A stretch of DNA of 64,000 nt. Source: Priestia filamentosa. GTDB taxonomy: Bacteria; Bacillota; Bacilli; Bacillales; Bacillaceae_H. The notes under the pieces were generated by a model. It did no database searches and had not been told where the DNA came from. It saw nothing but the letters and a program-made list of their open reading frames with translations. This document shows positions 7,784 through 17,449 of this stretch, one piece after another. The translations under genes and the position numbers were made by a program. The stretch's first letter is position 1. Each line of letters opens with the position of its first letter. The stretch covers positions 1,340,214 through 1,404,213 of the forward strand of contig NZ_FXAJ01000001.1 of the NCBI RefSeq assembly GCF_900177535.1, given 5' to 3'.

Positions 7784-9259
7784 TTAATCTGTATGAAGAG
7801 GGAGTGTAATTGTAAACGATGTTCCTTCATTAGAGGAAGCTTGTAAAAATAAGTCTCCGTTCATAGCTCGTGCTAACATCTGGCTAAAGGGAAGACCAAG
7901 CCCTAATCCACGGACTTCGTATTTTTTCTTTTCTCCTCTGAAAAATCGATCAAATATAAAAGGTTGTTCTTCTTCAGAAATAGGAGGTCCGTTATTTGTA
8001 ACCGTAATGAGTAGTTGTGTTAAGCTTTCTGAACACTCTATTGTAATATGACCGCTGTCCTTCATCGCATGTTTAGCATTGTTTAAAAGATTGGTCATAA
8101 TTTGTTGAAAGCGCATTGGATCTACATCAACAAGTATAGATGTGTTGGTTGCATTAATATCATATGAAAGAGCTTCATTTCCTTGTGCAAGATGCCACTG
8201 ATACGTGATTTCTTTAACTAAATCAAGCGCATTGTGAGTTTCAATGTTAATAGGAATAGCCTGAGCTGTAAAAGCATTAAAGTCTAGCAAATCTCCAATC
8301 ATGTTTTGAAGTTTGCTTGTTTCTTTTACAGAAATGTCTAGAAACTCTTTTGCTTCTTCTCCTGTTACAACATCGTCTTTAACAGCTTGAAGAAGACCAC
8401 TTATTGAAGTGACAGGCGTTTTTAATTCATGAGTTACACCTGCAAGAAGTTCAGCACGCAAAGACTCAAGACGTTCAAGCTTTTGGGCCATTTCTTTAAA
8501 GGAGTGAATAAGCTCATACATTTCCTGCTGTGGTACGTTCTCAGATAAATTTACGTCATAAAGTCCTGCTTCAATACGTTTGGCTGCCTTTGACACGTCT
8601 TGAATAGGGGAAGTTAACTTTCGGGATAAAAAGTAAATAGCCCCCCAGCCTAGAAGTCCAAGGCTAATAATCATAATAAGTAAAAGACTATATTCTTGGT
8701 GAACTTCGGTTAATTCTTTTTCAGGCTGAACAACAAGAACCCATCCTTTTTCCCCATTTTCCATTTCAATAGCTGATTTTACAACATAGATATCGTATGG
8801 AGGAGAATCAAGACGAAACTTTTTAACCGTATCTTTACTGCTAAAAAAAGACGATGACACAAAGCTGTTTATAACTCCAGGTGAACGAACATTTGAGAAA
8901 ATGACTTTTCCATTTTCATTGACAATATAAAGAGAAGGTTCTTTTTTGGAATTAAGAATTTTGCTGCGATCCTCCAAGATATTAGGAAAGATTTTTAGAG
9001 GGCCATCGATATCATTTGCAACGCTGTTTTCCATCCGATCGGCAATTTCTTCTGCCATATATTTGTTTAGATTTAAATTATTTTCAAGTGTTGAATGTCG
9101 AATCCACAGAACACTCATAATCAAGATAATAGCAAGACCAATAACGAGTGTTAAAGCATAACGAGTTGTCCAATAGCGAAGAAGCGATGAGCGTTTAGCT
9201 TGTTGTGTATACACAAAATTGATACCCCAATCCTCGTAGTGTCTTAATTTCTCCTTCAT
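7784..9259 (-). CDS. Membrane sensor histidine kinase
   Basis: 491 residues. Membrane spans lie at about 34-52 and 191-210 around an extracytoplasmic sensor of about 135 residues. Then come a HAMP linker, a HisKA dimerisation helix with phospho-acceptor H277 (VTHELKTP), an N-box (NLLNNAKHAM) and the G2 region GLGLGLPF. The usual DxGxG of the G1 box reads NNGPP, a mild deviation in the ATP lid. The start overlaps the response regulator gene by 65 bases; no better start was found, because the frame offers no other ATG, GTG or TTG before the first span. With the regulator it forms a two-component system whose signal is unknown. Confidence 0.88.
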   Translation of the reverse strand: MKEKLRHYEDWGINFVYTQQAKRSSLLRYWTTRYALTLVIGLAIILIMSVLWIRHSTLENNLNLNKYMAEEIADRMENSVANDIDGPLKIFPNILEDRSKILNSKKEPSLYIVNENGKVIFSNVRSPGVINSFVSSSFFSSKDTVKKFRLDSPPYDIYVVKSAIEMENGEKGWVLVVQPEKELTEVHQEYSLLLIMIISLGLLGWGAIYFLSRKLTSPIQDVSKAAKRIEAGLYDVNLSENVPQQEMYELIHSFKEMAQKLERLESLRAELLAGVTHELKTPVTSISGLLQAVKDDVVTGEEAKEFLDISVKETSKLQNMIGDLLDFNAFTAQAIPINIETHNALDLVKEITYQWHLAQGNEALSYDINATNTSILVDVDPMRFQQIMTNLLNNAKHAMKDSGHITIECSESLTQLLITVTNNGPPISEEEQPFIFDRFFRGEKKKYEVRGLGLGLPFSQMLARAMNGDLFLQASSNEGTSFTITLPLHTD

Positions 9260-9884
9260 CAGTGTTCCAGTTTTCTAATGCTCGACGAAGACGCTTAACA
9301 GATAAATCAACGGCTCTGTCACTTCCTTCATAATCTATCCCCCATACTTGATCAATAAGCTGATCTCTTGTAAATGTTTGGTTCGGATGTTGAGCAAGGA
9401 AAAAAAGTAAAGATAAATCTCTTCTCGTTAGTTCAACAGAGACTCCATTTAACGTTACTGTATGTGATTTAAAGTCTAGTTTTAAATTACCAAAATATTG
9501 GCTGTCTTCGCTATTAAGCGTACCAACAGAGCGACGTAAAACGGCTTGAACTCTCGCAACCACTTCATCAGCTACAAAAGGTTTTGGAATGTAATCGTCT
9601 GCACCTCCATTAAGGCCTGATAGACGATATTGCACATCACTTAGCGCTGTCAACATAATGACAGGTGTAGCGCTTTTAGTCCGTATTTCTTTTAAAATGT
9701 GCCATCCGTCATAATCAGGGAGCATCACGTCTAATAAAACGAGCTGAAAAATTTGCTCGTCAAATTTTTCAAAAGCTTCTTGCCCTGTGAAGGCTTGTTC
9801 AATGCTGTAGCCGGCTTTCTTTAAATAAACGGAAAGAATTCGGCTTATCGTTTGTTCATCTTCTACAATTAAAATTTTTTGCAT
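9195..9884 (-). CDS. OmpR/PhoB-family response regulator
   Basis: About 229 residues. The receiver domain has the acidic pocket ED at 8-9, phospho-acceptor D52 (LLDVMLPDYDG) and the lysine of PKPF. A C-terminal winged helix follows, with RRDLSLLFFLAQHPNQTFTRDQL and VDLSVKRLRRAL. I choose ATG 9884 because AAGGAAG lies eight bases before it. The in-frame GTG at 9893 overlaps that site. It is the partner of the overlapping histidine kinase and lies 66 bases downstream of the repeat protein, so all three may be one operon. Confidence 0.9.
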   Translation of the reverse strand: MQKILIVEDEQTISRILSVYLKKAGYSIEQAFTGQEAFEKFDEQIFQLVLLDVMLPDYDGWHILKEIRTKSATPVIMLTALSDVQYRLSGLNGGADDYIPKPFVADEVVARVQAVLRRSVGTLNSEDSQYFGNLKLDFKSHTVTLNGVSVELTRRDLSLLFFLAQHPNQTFTRDQLIDQVWGIDYEGSDRAVDLSVKRLRRALENWNTDEGEIKTLRGLGYQFCVYTTS

Positions 9885-9950
9885 GTTTCTCACTTCCTTG
9901 AAAGTCTACTTCTATTATAGCGAATAAGTAAAGCTTGAGAATAGCTTTAC

Positions 9951-10616
9951 TTATTCATGATATGGAAAAAAGACTCTCGCACAACTTCTAGGAAATAAAT
10001 CAAGCTCTTTTAATTTATGGGGATGTTTTCTTACAATTTCTTTTAAAAGTTCACGTTCGTTTTTATTTTCAACATTTATGTCAAGGAGAGTAGCTGCGCG
10101 CTTTATTTTTTGACATCGAATTTCTTCTTCAAGAGTTTCTAATGGTTTTTCTTCTACTGAAATACGAAGCTCACTTGCTTCTTGTAGGATCATTTGTTGG
10201 CGTACTAATTTTGAAAGAGTTAGAAAATCTAGATTCTTAGGCGAGATTCCTAATCTTTGTGCTTCAGTTTCTAAATGAAGAGCATAAAGATGTTGAGAAA
10301 TTTCATTTTTGCTTTTTCCGTTTGTTTCAATACCGGCATTTTGTGCTTTTTGATATAGATGTTTGTGACGAATCTGATTGCGAAGCTGGGTGAATGTTTG
10401 CTTTTCTGTTGATATACCGAGTTTTTTAGCCTGTCTCATTAGTCTTTTAACTCGTGCATGTTGTAAAAGAGCTTGATCTTTTTTAGCTCTGTTTCTTTTC
10501 CATCTTTCTAAAAAGGCTTGTATATGAGAACGGACAGGGTCCTGAATTAGCGTTTCTTGATCATAACGATGTTTGTTTGAATGGTTTTCAAGTGATTCGT
10601 TCCATACAGATGTCAT
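9951..10616 (-). CDS. Helical repeat protein of unknown function
   Basis: 221 residues, basic, with no signal or membrane segment. It holds five tandem modules of about 33-37 residues, each with an A-x-x-L/A-G/R/D-I core and a closing L-x-x-x-I/L/V helix: AKKLGIS, AQNAGIE, AQRLGIS, ASELRIS and ATLLDIN. The pattern of short helix, G-I turn and second helix recalls Rho-N/SAP/HeH-type nucleic-acid-binding motifs; that is inference. It has an excellent ribosome binding site (AAGGAGG) and reads into the two-component genes. I do not recognise a named family. Confidence 0.7.
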   Translation of the reverse strand: MTSVWNESLENHSNKHRYDQETLIQDPVRSHIQAFLERWKRNRAKKDQALLQHARVKRLMRQAKKLGISTEKQTFTQLRNQIRHKHLYQKAQNAGIETNGKSKNEISQHLYALHLETEAQRLGISPKNLDFLTLSKLVRQQMILQEASELRISVEEKPLETLEEEIRCQKIKRAATLLDINVENKNERELLKEIVRKHPHKLKELDLFPRSCARVFFPYHE

Positions 10617-10777
10617 GTTATTTCCTCCTTATTTCTCGTAAGCGTTTCTTTTACTTTATCTTAGAAATATGTCAAGAAGATGTCCTGAGTTAAAAAGTCA
10701 TATTCTCTCAGTTTGAAAAAGTACATAATAGGCTATGGTAACAGTACGAAGTGGCGTTTATAGAGAGGAAGAAAAAT

Positions 10778-12274
10778 ATGAAAAAAATTCGACAGTTTTT
10801 ATTTTTTCTAGGTATGACCGTTTCTTTTATAGTTGTGGTGGTAACAAACTATTCATTAAACACAAAAATTGTATTTGGGCTAATCTACATAATTATTGTG
10901 CTTTCCATTTGTGGGGGAATTATGCTTGAAAATCGTTCTCCTTACAAAACGCTCCTTTGGATGTATGCTATTATCTTTTTCCCTCTTGTTGGATATGTTT
11001 TTTTCATTTATTCTGGACAGCTTGAAGTAAAAGGGCATTTGTTTAAAAAAAAGCGAGAAAAACATATTGAGATGATGAAGAAAATGATTCACTGCAGACC
11101 GTCTGAGCTATCACAAGGATTCAATGAAAAAGAAAAATCGTTTGCAGATTTAGTGGAAACGCTAAGTCAACACCCTCTAAGCTGCTACTCTCAAACAGAA
11201 GTGTTGAAAAATGGAGATGAGACTTTTCCAGCTATTCAAGAAGAGCTAAGAAAAGCTCGAGAGTATATTCACCTTGGATACTATACGTTAAGAGATGACA
11301 AAGTTGGGATGAGTATTATCGACATTCTTTGTGAAAAAGCTAAAAACGGGTGTGAAGTTCTTGTTTATCACGATTTTATCGGCAGTTCTCTTTCAAGGAA
11401 GACGATTAAAAAAATGAGAGAATGTGGTGTGCGTGTACATGGCTTCTTGCCGCTTCGTCGAAGTTTTTTTAACCAAAAGCTCAATTTTCGAAATCATCGT
11501 AAAATCATTGTAATTGACGGGAAAGTAGGATTTGTAGGTGGAATGAATATTGGGGATGAATATATAGGAGAAGGGAAGAGATTTTCATTTTGGCGTGATA
11601 CCCATCTGAAAGTAAAAGGAGAGGTTGTGCAAACTCTTCAAGCTGCTTTTTTATCAGATTGGTTTTATATAACAGGGGAAGAGCTTCCGTTTTCTAAGTA
11701 TAAAGCAAAAGAATTACAAAACGGGGATGGTGGCATACAAGTTGTAACAAGCGGTCCTGATTCAAGTCAAAGCGTAATGAGTGATTTGTATCATGCAATG
11801 GTAACATCAGCAAAGGAATCTATTATTATTGCAACTCCATATTTTGTTCCAAACAAAGATATTCGTACGGCACTGAAAATTGCAGCTGCTCGTGGAGTAG
11901 ATATTAAAATTATGGTACCGCGTAAAAATGATGGTTTTTTAACTCAGTATGGAACAAACTCTTATTTTGGAGAGATGTTAAACGAAAATATAAATATATA
12001 TCAATATGAAAAAGGATTTATGCATCATAAAATTCTTATTGTTGATGACAAAATTGCCTCTGTTGGCACAGCAAATGTAGATATTAGAAGTCTTCAGCTT
12101 AATTTTGAAATCAACGTATTTTTACTTCATAGTAAAACAATTCAACAGCTTATTCATAATTTTTATGAGGATATAAAGGATAGCCATAAAGTAGAAAAAC
12201 AAGCGTATAGACATCGCTCTTTGTTGGAACGATTGAAGGAATCATTTGCTCGTTTGTTTTCTCCAGTATTATAA
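10778..12274 (+). CDS. cls: Cardiolipin synthase (phospholipase D superfamily)
   Basis: 498 residues. Two N-terminal membrane spans (about 5-25 and 30-50) and a third hydrophobic stretch are followed by two PLD domains with HKD motifs: HRKIIVIDG from H240 and HHKILIVDD from about H417. Bacterial cardiolipin synthases join two phosphatidylglycerol molecules at the membrane, releasing glycerol. The length equals that of B. subtilis ClsA/YwnE-type enzymes. An in-frame GTG exists at 10751, but AGAGG sits nine bases before ATG 10778. It is transcribed alone and ends in a strong bidirectional terminator. Confidence 0.9.
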   Translation: MKKIRQFLFFLGMTVSFIVVVVTNYSLNTKIVFGLIYIIIVLSICGGIMLENRSPYKTLLWMYAIIFFPLVGYVFFIYSGQLEVKGHLFKKKREKHIEMMKKMIHCRPSELSQGFNEKEKSFADLVETLSQHPLSCYSQTEVLKNGDETFPAIQEELRKAREYIHLGYYTLRDDKVGMSIIDILCEKAKNGCEVLVYHDFIGSSLSRKTIKKMRECGVRVHGFLPLRRSFFNQKLNFRNHRKIIVIDGKVGFVGGMNIGDEYIGEGKRFSFWRDTHLKVKGEVVQTLQAAFLSDWFYITGEELPFSKYKAKELQNGDGGIQVVTSGPDSSQSVMSDLYHAMVTSAKESIIIATPYFVPNKDIRTALKIAAARGVDIKIMVPRKNDGFLTQYGTNSYFGEMLNENINIYQYEKGFMHHKILIVDDKIASVGTANVDIRSLQLNFEINVFLLHSKTIQQLIHNFYEDIKDSHKVEKQAYRHRSLLERLKESFARLFSPVL

Positions 12275-12306
12275 AAAAAGAAAGAGGAGTTCCTCTTTCT
12301 TTTTTA
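12271..12306. terminator. Bidirectional terminator
   Basis: AAAGAAAGAGGA and TCCTCTTTCTTT form a stem with a two-base loop between A- and T-runs. It serves the cardiolipin synthase gene and the converging permease gene. Confidence 0.85.
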
Positions 12307-13620
12307 TATTCTTTGCCTTTTTTTCTTGATAGCGTAATATATCGGAAGTCCAATAATAGTGACACCAATAGAAAGCAGACATGATAAAGGTTTTGTCATA
12401 AGAGTACTAATTAATACAAAAAGCGAACCTATAATCGCAATGATTGGTAATATAGGATAAAGAGGTACGCTATATTCCCGTTTCTTCTTATTCTTCTTAC
12501 GCAGTATAAAAACAGCGAAGAAAGCGAGCATATAAAACATATAAATAGTAAAAACAGCAAGATCTGACAGCTTATCTGGATTGCTAGCAAACATGACGAT
12601 AGAAGCTAAAATCATCTGCAGTAGAACGGAAATCCAAGGAGTTTGAAAGGAAGGGTGAATTTTAGCTATACTTTTGGAAAATGGAAGCTGTCCACGTTCT
12701 GCCATTGCAAATGTTACACGCGGGAATGTTAAAATTTTTCCATTTAAACATCCGAAAATCGAAACGATAATGCCGATACTAATGATTTTTCCTCCGATAT
12801 CTCCAAAAAGCATCGTAGCTGCCGTGCCTGTTGCATTTTCACCAAGCTTTACAATCTCTGTAGCTGGTAACACATGAAGAAGTGCAATGTTCACAAAAAG
12901 GTAACACGCGGTCACAATAAGAAGGCCAGCTGTCATTGCTCGCGGCAAAAGTTTTGCGGGGTTTTTCATTTCTCCTCCCATTGAAGCAAGGAGAATCCAC
13001 CCATCATAAGCAAAAAGCGTAGCTAAAATGGCAGCTCCTAAGTTCATATCCGTAAGCGCGCTGTCAACAGTTGAACCAATAGTTTCGTTGCCTTTCCATA
13101 GGCCAAAAATAATAATAAATACGATAGGAACTAATTTTCCGACTGTTGTGAGCGTTTGAACAAAGCCTCCATATTTTGTCCCAACAATATTTACAATACA
13201 TAAAAAAATAACTGTTATAACTCCAACAACACTTTCTAATGCTGAATTCCATGAAAAAAGATTTGTAAGCAAGGAACCAAAATACAGTCCAAGCGCCCCG
13301 ATGACAGCAGGACCGTAAACAATGGTCTGAACCCATCCACATAAAAAGCCCCAAAGTTCACCATATACTTCTTCAATATAGGTATATAAACCACCTGTCT
13401 TTGGAATTTGCGAGCCAATTTCAGCAACTGTTAAGCCGCCAGCAAGCGTTAAAATTCCACCAAGAAACCAGGCGAGTAGAGCCATGTTTGCAGTACCCGA
13501 GTATGTTAAAACAGTGCCAGGCTTCATAAATACACCAGAGCCAATAATCGTACCAACAACAATAGATAATGCGAAAAATAAACCAACTTCTTTTTTTAAT
13601 TCTTGACTTTGTGAATTCAT
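12304..13620 (-). CDS. steT: Serine/threonine exchanger (APC family), SteT-like
   Basis: 438 residues with about 12 membrane spans. It matches B. subtilis SteT closely by recall, including GTIIGSGVFMKPG (substrate-binding unwound helix 1), AEIGSQIPKTGGLYTY, the FAYDGWILLASMGGEMKNP segment and LNGKILTFPRVTFAMAE. SteT is a serine/threonine antiporter of the LAT-like branch. The start has AGGAGTG at the right distance. A second APC permease lies just upstream on the same strand, but a hairpin between them suggests separate transcripts. Confidence 0.88.
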   Translation of the reverse strand: MNSQSQELKKEVGLFFALSIVVGTIIGSGVFMKPGTVLTYSGTANMALLAWFLGGILTLAGGLTVAEIGSQIPKTGGLYTYIEEVYGELWGFLCGWVQTIVYGPAVIGALGLYFGSLLTNLFSWNSALESVVGVITVIFLCIVNIVGTKYGGFVQTLTTVGKLVPIVFIIIFGLWKGNETIGSTVDSALTDMNLGAAILATLFAYDGWILLASMGGEMKNPAKLLPRAMTAGLLIVTACYLFVNIALLHVLPATEIVKLGENATGTAATMLFGDIGGKIISIGIIVSIFGCLNGKILTFPRVTFAMAERGQLPFSKSIAKIHPSFQTPWISVLLQMILASIVMFASNPDKLSDLAVFTIYMFYMLAFFAVFILRKKNKKKREYSVPLYPILPIIAIIGSLFVLISTLMTKPLSCLLSIGVTIIGLPIYYAIKKKRQRI

Positions 13621-13638
13621 AGATGCACTCCTAAGGAA

Positions 13639-13669
13639 GAGAACGCTTTTTAAAAGAAAAAGCGTTCTC
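13639..13669 (-). terminator. Terminator between the two permease genes
   Basis: GAGAACGCTTTTT and AAAAAGCGTTCTC form a 13-bp stem downstream of the yfnA-like gene, read on the minus strand. Confidence 0.65.
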
Positions 13670-13680
13670 CAGTTTGAAAA

Positions 13681-15072
13681 TTATGATTTGACATTTAAAT
13701 TGCTATGTTTTTTCCCATATAAGAAGTAAACAACAGCTCCAGCAGCAATCCAAATAATAAATGAAATCCACGTAATTCCTGGTAAGCTTAGTGATAAATA
13801 AATACAAAATAGGGCGCTTAATAGAGGAACAACTGGAACGAATGGAACACGAAAAGTAGATTTAACATCTGGAAATTTCTTGCGCAAAATGATAATAGCA
13901 ATGGAAACAAGCGTAAATGCAGCAAGAGTTCCCATATTAACGAGGTGGGCAAGCGTTGTTAAATCAAGAAAACCAGCAATTCCTGCGCCAATAAATCCTG
14001 TAATCCACGTATTTAAAAATGGCGTTTGACGTTTTTTATTTAAACGCGATAAAGGCTTCGGTAGAAGACCATCCCGACTCATTACAAAGGACAAACGAAC
14101 TTGTGCATAAATAAGAGCTAAAATAACGGTAACCATTCCAATAACAGCGCCAACGGAAATAAAACCGGCAATCTTGTCTTGTCCAACAAAGGAAAGAGCA
14201 AATGAGACAGGAGCATCTACATTAAGCTTTGTGTATGGAACAATTCCTGTTAAGACAGCAGATACAGCAATATATAACACTGTACAGACAACAAGAGACC
14301 CAATAATTCCAACTGGCATATCACGCTGTGGGCGCTTTACTTCTTCAGATGCTGTGGCAATTGCATCAAATCCAAGGTAAGCAAAAAAGACGGTTGCAGC
14401 ACTTGTGATGACACCGCTAATTCCAAAAGGCATAAAGGGAGACCAATTTTCAGGTTTAACATACCCAATTCCAGTCACAATAAAAGCTAAAATGACAACG
14501 ATTTTTAAAATTACCATTACGTTGTTAAATCGAACGCTTTCCTTTACTCCGTAGCTAACAAGAGCTGTAATTAGAAGAATGATGATTACAGCAGGTAAGT
14601 TTACAATTCCACCTTGTCCACTTAAAGGAGCAGATCCAAGCGCGGTTGGAAAATGGAGACCAAAACCTGTTAGGAAGGATTGAAAATAAGAGGACCATCC
14701 TGTAGAAACAGCCGCCATTGCAAGTACATACTCAAGCATCAAATCCCATCCAATTAAGAAAGCGAAAAACTCACCAAGTGTAGCATATGTATAGGTATAC
14801 ACGCTACCTGAGACAGGAACGGAAGAAGAAAACTCCGCGTAGCAGAAGGCAGCAAGAGCACAAGCGATTCCAGCAATAACAAACGATAAAGTAAGAGCAG
14901 GACCAGCGCTTGTTGCTGCAACAACACCTGTAATAACAAAGATGCCTGTTCCAATTACACAGCCAACACCAAGGAAGATAAGATCTAACACGCTAAGCGT
15001 TCTTTTTAAATCTTTTTGTGTGCTTTGAGCTAAAAGAGCTTCTATCGTTTTCTTCCGAAAGATACTATTCAT
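13681..15072 (-). CDS. yfnA: Amino acid permease, YfnA-like (CAT/APC family)
   Basis: 463 residues with 12 predicted spans. The N-terminal RKKTIEALLAQS segment, the GVGCVIGTGIFVITG helix-1 motif and the FFAYLGFDAIATASEEVKRPQRDMP loop are hallmarks of the cationic-amino-acid-transporter-like branch to which B. subtilis YfnA belongs. It imports amino acids with protons; the exact substrate is not readable. AAAGGGTGA precedes the start. It lies upstream of steT on the same strand, separated by a hairpin. Confidence 0.82.
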   Translation of the reverse strand: MNSIFRKKTIEALLAQSTQKDLKRTLSVLDLIFLGVGCVIGTGIFVITGVVAATSAGPALTLSFVIAGIACALAAFCYAEFSSSVPVSGSVYTYTYATLGEFFAFLIGWDLMLEYVLAMAAVSTGWSSYFQSFLTGFGLHFPTALGSAPLSGQGGIVNLPAVIIILLITALVSYGVKESVRFNNVMVILKIVVILAFIVTGIGYVKPENWSPFMPFGISGVITSAATVFFAYLGFDAIATASEEVKRPQRDMPVGIIGSLVVCTVLYIAVSAVLTGIVPYTKLNVDAPVSFALSFVGQDKIAGFISVGAVIGMVTVILALIYAQVRLSFVMSRDGLLPKPLSRLNKKRQTPFLNTWITGFIGAGIAGFLDLTTLAHLVNMGTLAAFTLVSIAIIILRKKFPDVKSTFRVPFVPVVPLLSALFCIYLSLSLPGITWISFIIWIAAGAVVYFLYGKKHSNLNVKS

Positions 15073-15748
15073 AAATAAAAATCACCCTTTCTTCGATATG
15101 AAATTGTCTTTTTGAAACATGAATTGCTTTATGTAGTATATTGTCGTTTTGTATCAGCGTCAAGAGAAGGTTTTAGAACAGAGTATGAAAGGTTTTGGGC
15201 GGTAAAAAGAAAAGATAAACGGATTTTAAATGAAAGAATCTTTTCTTATATAATTTTCTAGGATGAGTTCTTTTTTCTATAGGAAAGAATCTATTTTGAA
15301 AAACCACTAGACAACTACAATTTTATATCTATTTTTCAACATTACCTAACATGGATGAAGATATGCATTAAACAATTTCGGTAGGAAAAGAGAGAAAAGG
15401 TACTTTTTTTTTATTTGTAACAGATTTTATTTTTACACGAGTAAAAAAAACTGAAAATGAATGTGGGGTAGAAAATCTCTATTTTAGAATAGGGAATTTG
15501 TCATATTTTTCATTAATAAATGCTTCTATATATATAGAACGACTAGTTGTTAAAAAGAAAATAGTTTCCAGTTTAAAAAAAACATAAAAATGCTTACAAT
15601 CCGCATTCTAAAAGAGGCGGGTTATTTTTCTGGAATTTTCCGTTCCTAAGTCCTTTGTCCTTTTTTGATCTACATCACTTTATAAAGAATTTACTTTATG
15701 ATAAAGTTAATAAAGTGAACAAAAGATAAAAAATAAAATCATTAGCTT
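15073..15748. other. Gene-poor region between yfnA and the acyl-CoA ligase gene
   Basis: About 680 bases without a supportable ORF. It should hold the minus-strand yfnA promoter. A weak stem (AATCCGC against GCGGGTT) followed by ATTTTTC at 15598-15632 looks like a terminator with no gene before it, so a small RNA is possible but unproven. Confidence 0.4.
15693..15707 (+). promoter_or_regulatory. Palindromic operator-like site
   Basis: ACTTTAT-G-ATAAAGT is a perfect 7+7 palindrome, with two further half-like copies around it (CACTTTATAAAG and TAATAAAGTG), 58 bases before the ligase start. This fits a TetR- or MarR-type repressor site; the regulator is not identified. Confidence 0.4.
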
Positions 15749-15764
15749 AGGAGTGTGTAAAGCT

Positions 15765-17279
15765 ATGAAGACTATTCATTCTTACTTAGTAGAAAGATCT
15801 ATTGAAACACCAAACTTTGAAGGTTTAGTGGACCGAAAACACCGTTATACATTTAAACAATACAATGAAGAAGTAAACAGACTCGCTCATTATATGAAAG
15901 AAAAAGGGGTTCAAAAAGGAGATAGAGTCGCTCTGCTTCTTGAAAATACCCTATTTTATCCTGTAGCCCTTTTTGCATCATTTAAAGTAGGAGCTATTGC
16001 TATTCCAACAAACAGTGAATCAACAACCTTAGAAATGGAAAATGTAATTGATTCTGCCAAAGCTAAACTTGTGCTTTATGATGAGAAATTTGCAACTGTG
16101 ATGGCTCCTCTTATTGAAGAAAAGGGGGATGTTATTTTTAAATCTGTAATGGCTCAAGATGAAAGCTTAGAAGGATTCCAACAATTTTTAAAAAGCTATT
16201 CAGCGGATGAGCCAAATGTTGTGGTGAATCCAGAAGATCCAGCTCTTTTCTTATTTACATCAGGAACAACAGGAAAACCTAAGATTTGTGAAATCATTCA
16301 TAAAACGTATACAAGCTATTTTGAAAGTGGCGATGTTTCAAAATGGAAAAATACAGGTGAAGGAGCTCGTTTTCTTGCCGTTCATCCACTTTTCCATATG
16401 AGCTCTCTTATCAGCGTATTTGGAGCTGCCTTTATGGGAATGACAGTTGTTTGTTCTATGAAGTCTGAGCCAACACAAATTTGGGAAACCATTCAAGACC
16501 AAAAAATCAATTCAATGATGGCTTTCCCATATGTTTATAATCATATGATTGAAGAGTACCATAAAGGAAATTATGATGCGTCATCTCTTAAACAGCTTCA
16601 AACAGGAGGAACAAAGGTACCATCCTCTTTATTTGATAAATATAAAGAAATCAATGTACCGCTTCTTTCAGGTTACGGAAGTACAGAGGCATTTGTGTTA
16701 ACAAGATATGTACCAAGTATGGGACGAGAAAAAGCAGATTCTGCTGGTCTTCCGGTCGACGACATTGAGATTAAAATTGTGGATAAGGATACACATGAAC
16801 CTCTAGAAAATGGAGAGGTTGGAGAAATTCTAATTCGAAGCCCATATGTTTTCGAAGGCTACTGGGGAAATGAAGAAGCAACTGAAAAAGCATTTGAAGA
16901 CGGCTGGTTCCTAATGGGAGATGCTGGGATGATTGATGAAGATGGCTTCTTATATATTATGGGACGTTATAAAGATGTTATTGTATACGGAGGCGAAAAC
17001 ATCTATCCAGATGGAGTTGAGGAAGTATTAACATCAATTAAAGGAGTTCGAGAAGCAGCCGTTGTTGGGATGAAAGATGAAACCTTTGGTGAAGTGCCAA
17101 AAGCTTTTATTGTTAAACAACCAGGTTCGCCGCTTAGCGAAGAGGACGTTCTTTCTTATTGTAAAGGACGCCTGTCTGACTACAAAATTCCAGCAGTTGA
17201 GTTTGTAGAGAGCCTTCCGAAAAACCCTGTAGGGAAAGTATTGAAAAACGTACTGCGTGATCGTAAACAATATGCTTAA
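15765..17279 (+). CDS. Acyl-CoA synthetase / AMP-dependent ligase
   Basis: 504 residues of the class I adenylate-forming family. It shows the phosphate loop LFTSGTTGKPK, the aromatic/adenine motif GYGSTEA, and GDAGMIDEDGFLYIMGRYKDVIVYGGENIYP with the hinge before the C-terminal domain. The catalytic lysine is likely in NPVGKVLKN. It probably activates a carboxylic acid (fatty or aromatic) to its CoA thioester. ATG 15765 is chosen because AGGAG lies 11 bases upstream; GTG 15753 overlaps it. It is a single gene with its own terminator, and the substrate is unknown. Confidence 0.85.
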   Translation: MKTIHSYLVERSIETPNFEGLVDRKHRYTFKQYNEEVNRLAHYMKEKGVQKGDRVALLLENTLFYPVALFASFKVGAIAIPTNSESTTLEMENVIDSAKAKLVLYDEKFATVMAPLIEEKGDVIFKSVMAQDESLEGFQQFLKSYSADEPNVVVNPEDPALFLFTSGTTGKPKICEIIHKTYTSYFESGDVSKWKNTGEGARFLAVHPLFHMSSLISVFGAAFMGMTVVCSMKSEPTQIWETIQDQKINSMMAFPYVYNHMIEEYHKGNYDASSLKQLQTGGTKVPSSLFDKYKEINVPLLSGYGSTEAFVLTRYVPSMGREKADSAGLPVDDIEIKIVDKDTHEPLENGEVGEILIRSPYVFEGYWGNEEATEKAFEDGWFLMGDAGMIDEDGFLYIMGRYKDVIVYGGENIYPDGVEEVLTSIKGVREAAVVGMKDETFGEVPKAFIVKQPGSPLSEEDVLSYCKGRLSDYKIPAVEFVESLPKNPVGKVLKNVLRDRKQYA

Positions 17280-17280
17280 C

Positions 17281-17312
17281 AAAAAATCGAGCAGAAATGC
17301 TCGTTTTTTTGT
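17281..17312 (+). terminator. Intrinsic terminator
   Basis: CGAGCA pairs with TGCTCG, followed by seven T, directly after the ligase stop codon. Confidence 0.8.
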
Positions 17313-17449
17313 TGACATAAGTGATTTATAGGTGTATATTTATATATTGCTGACTCTTTTTTAAGCAGTTTGATACATGTTTATTTCTCTTTTTAATAAG
17401 AGAAACGGAGCTTAAACACACTATTAAATATTCGAGGGTAAATAATCGT

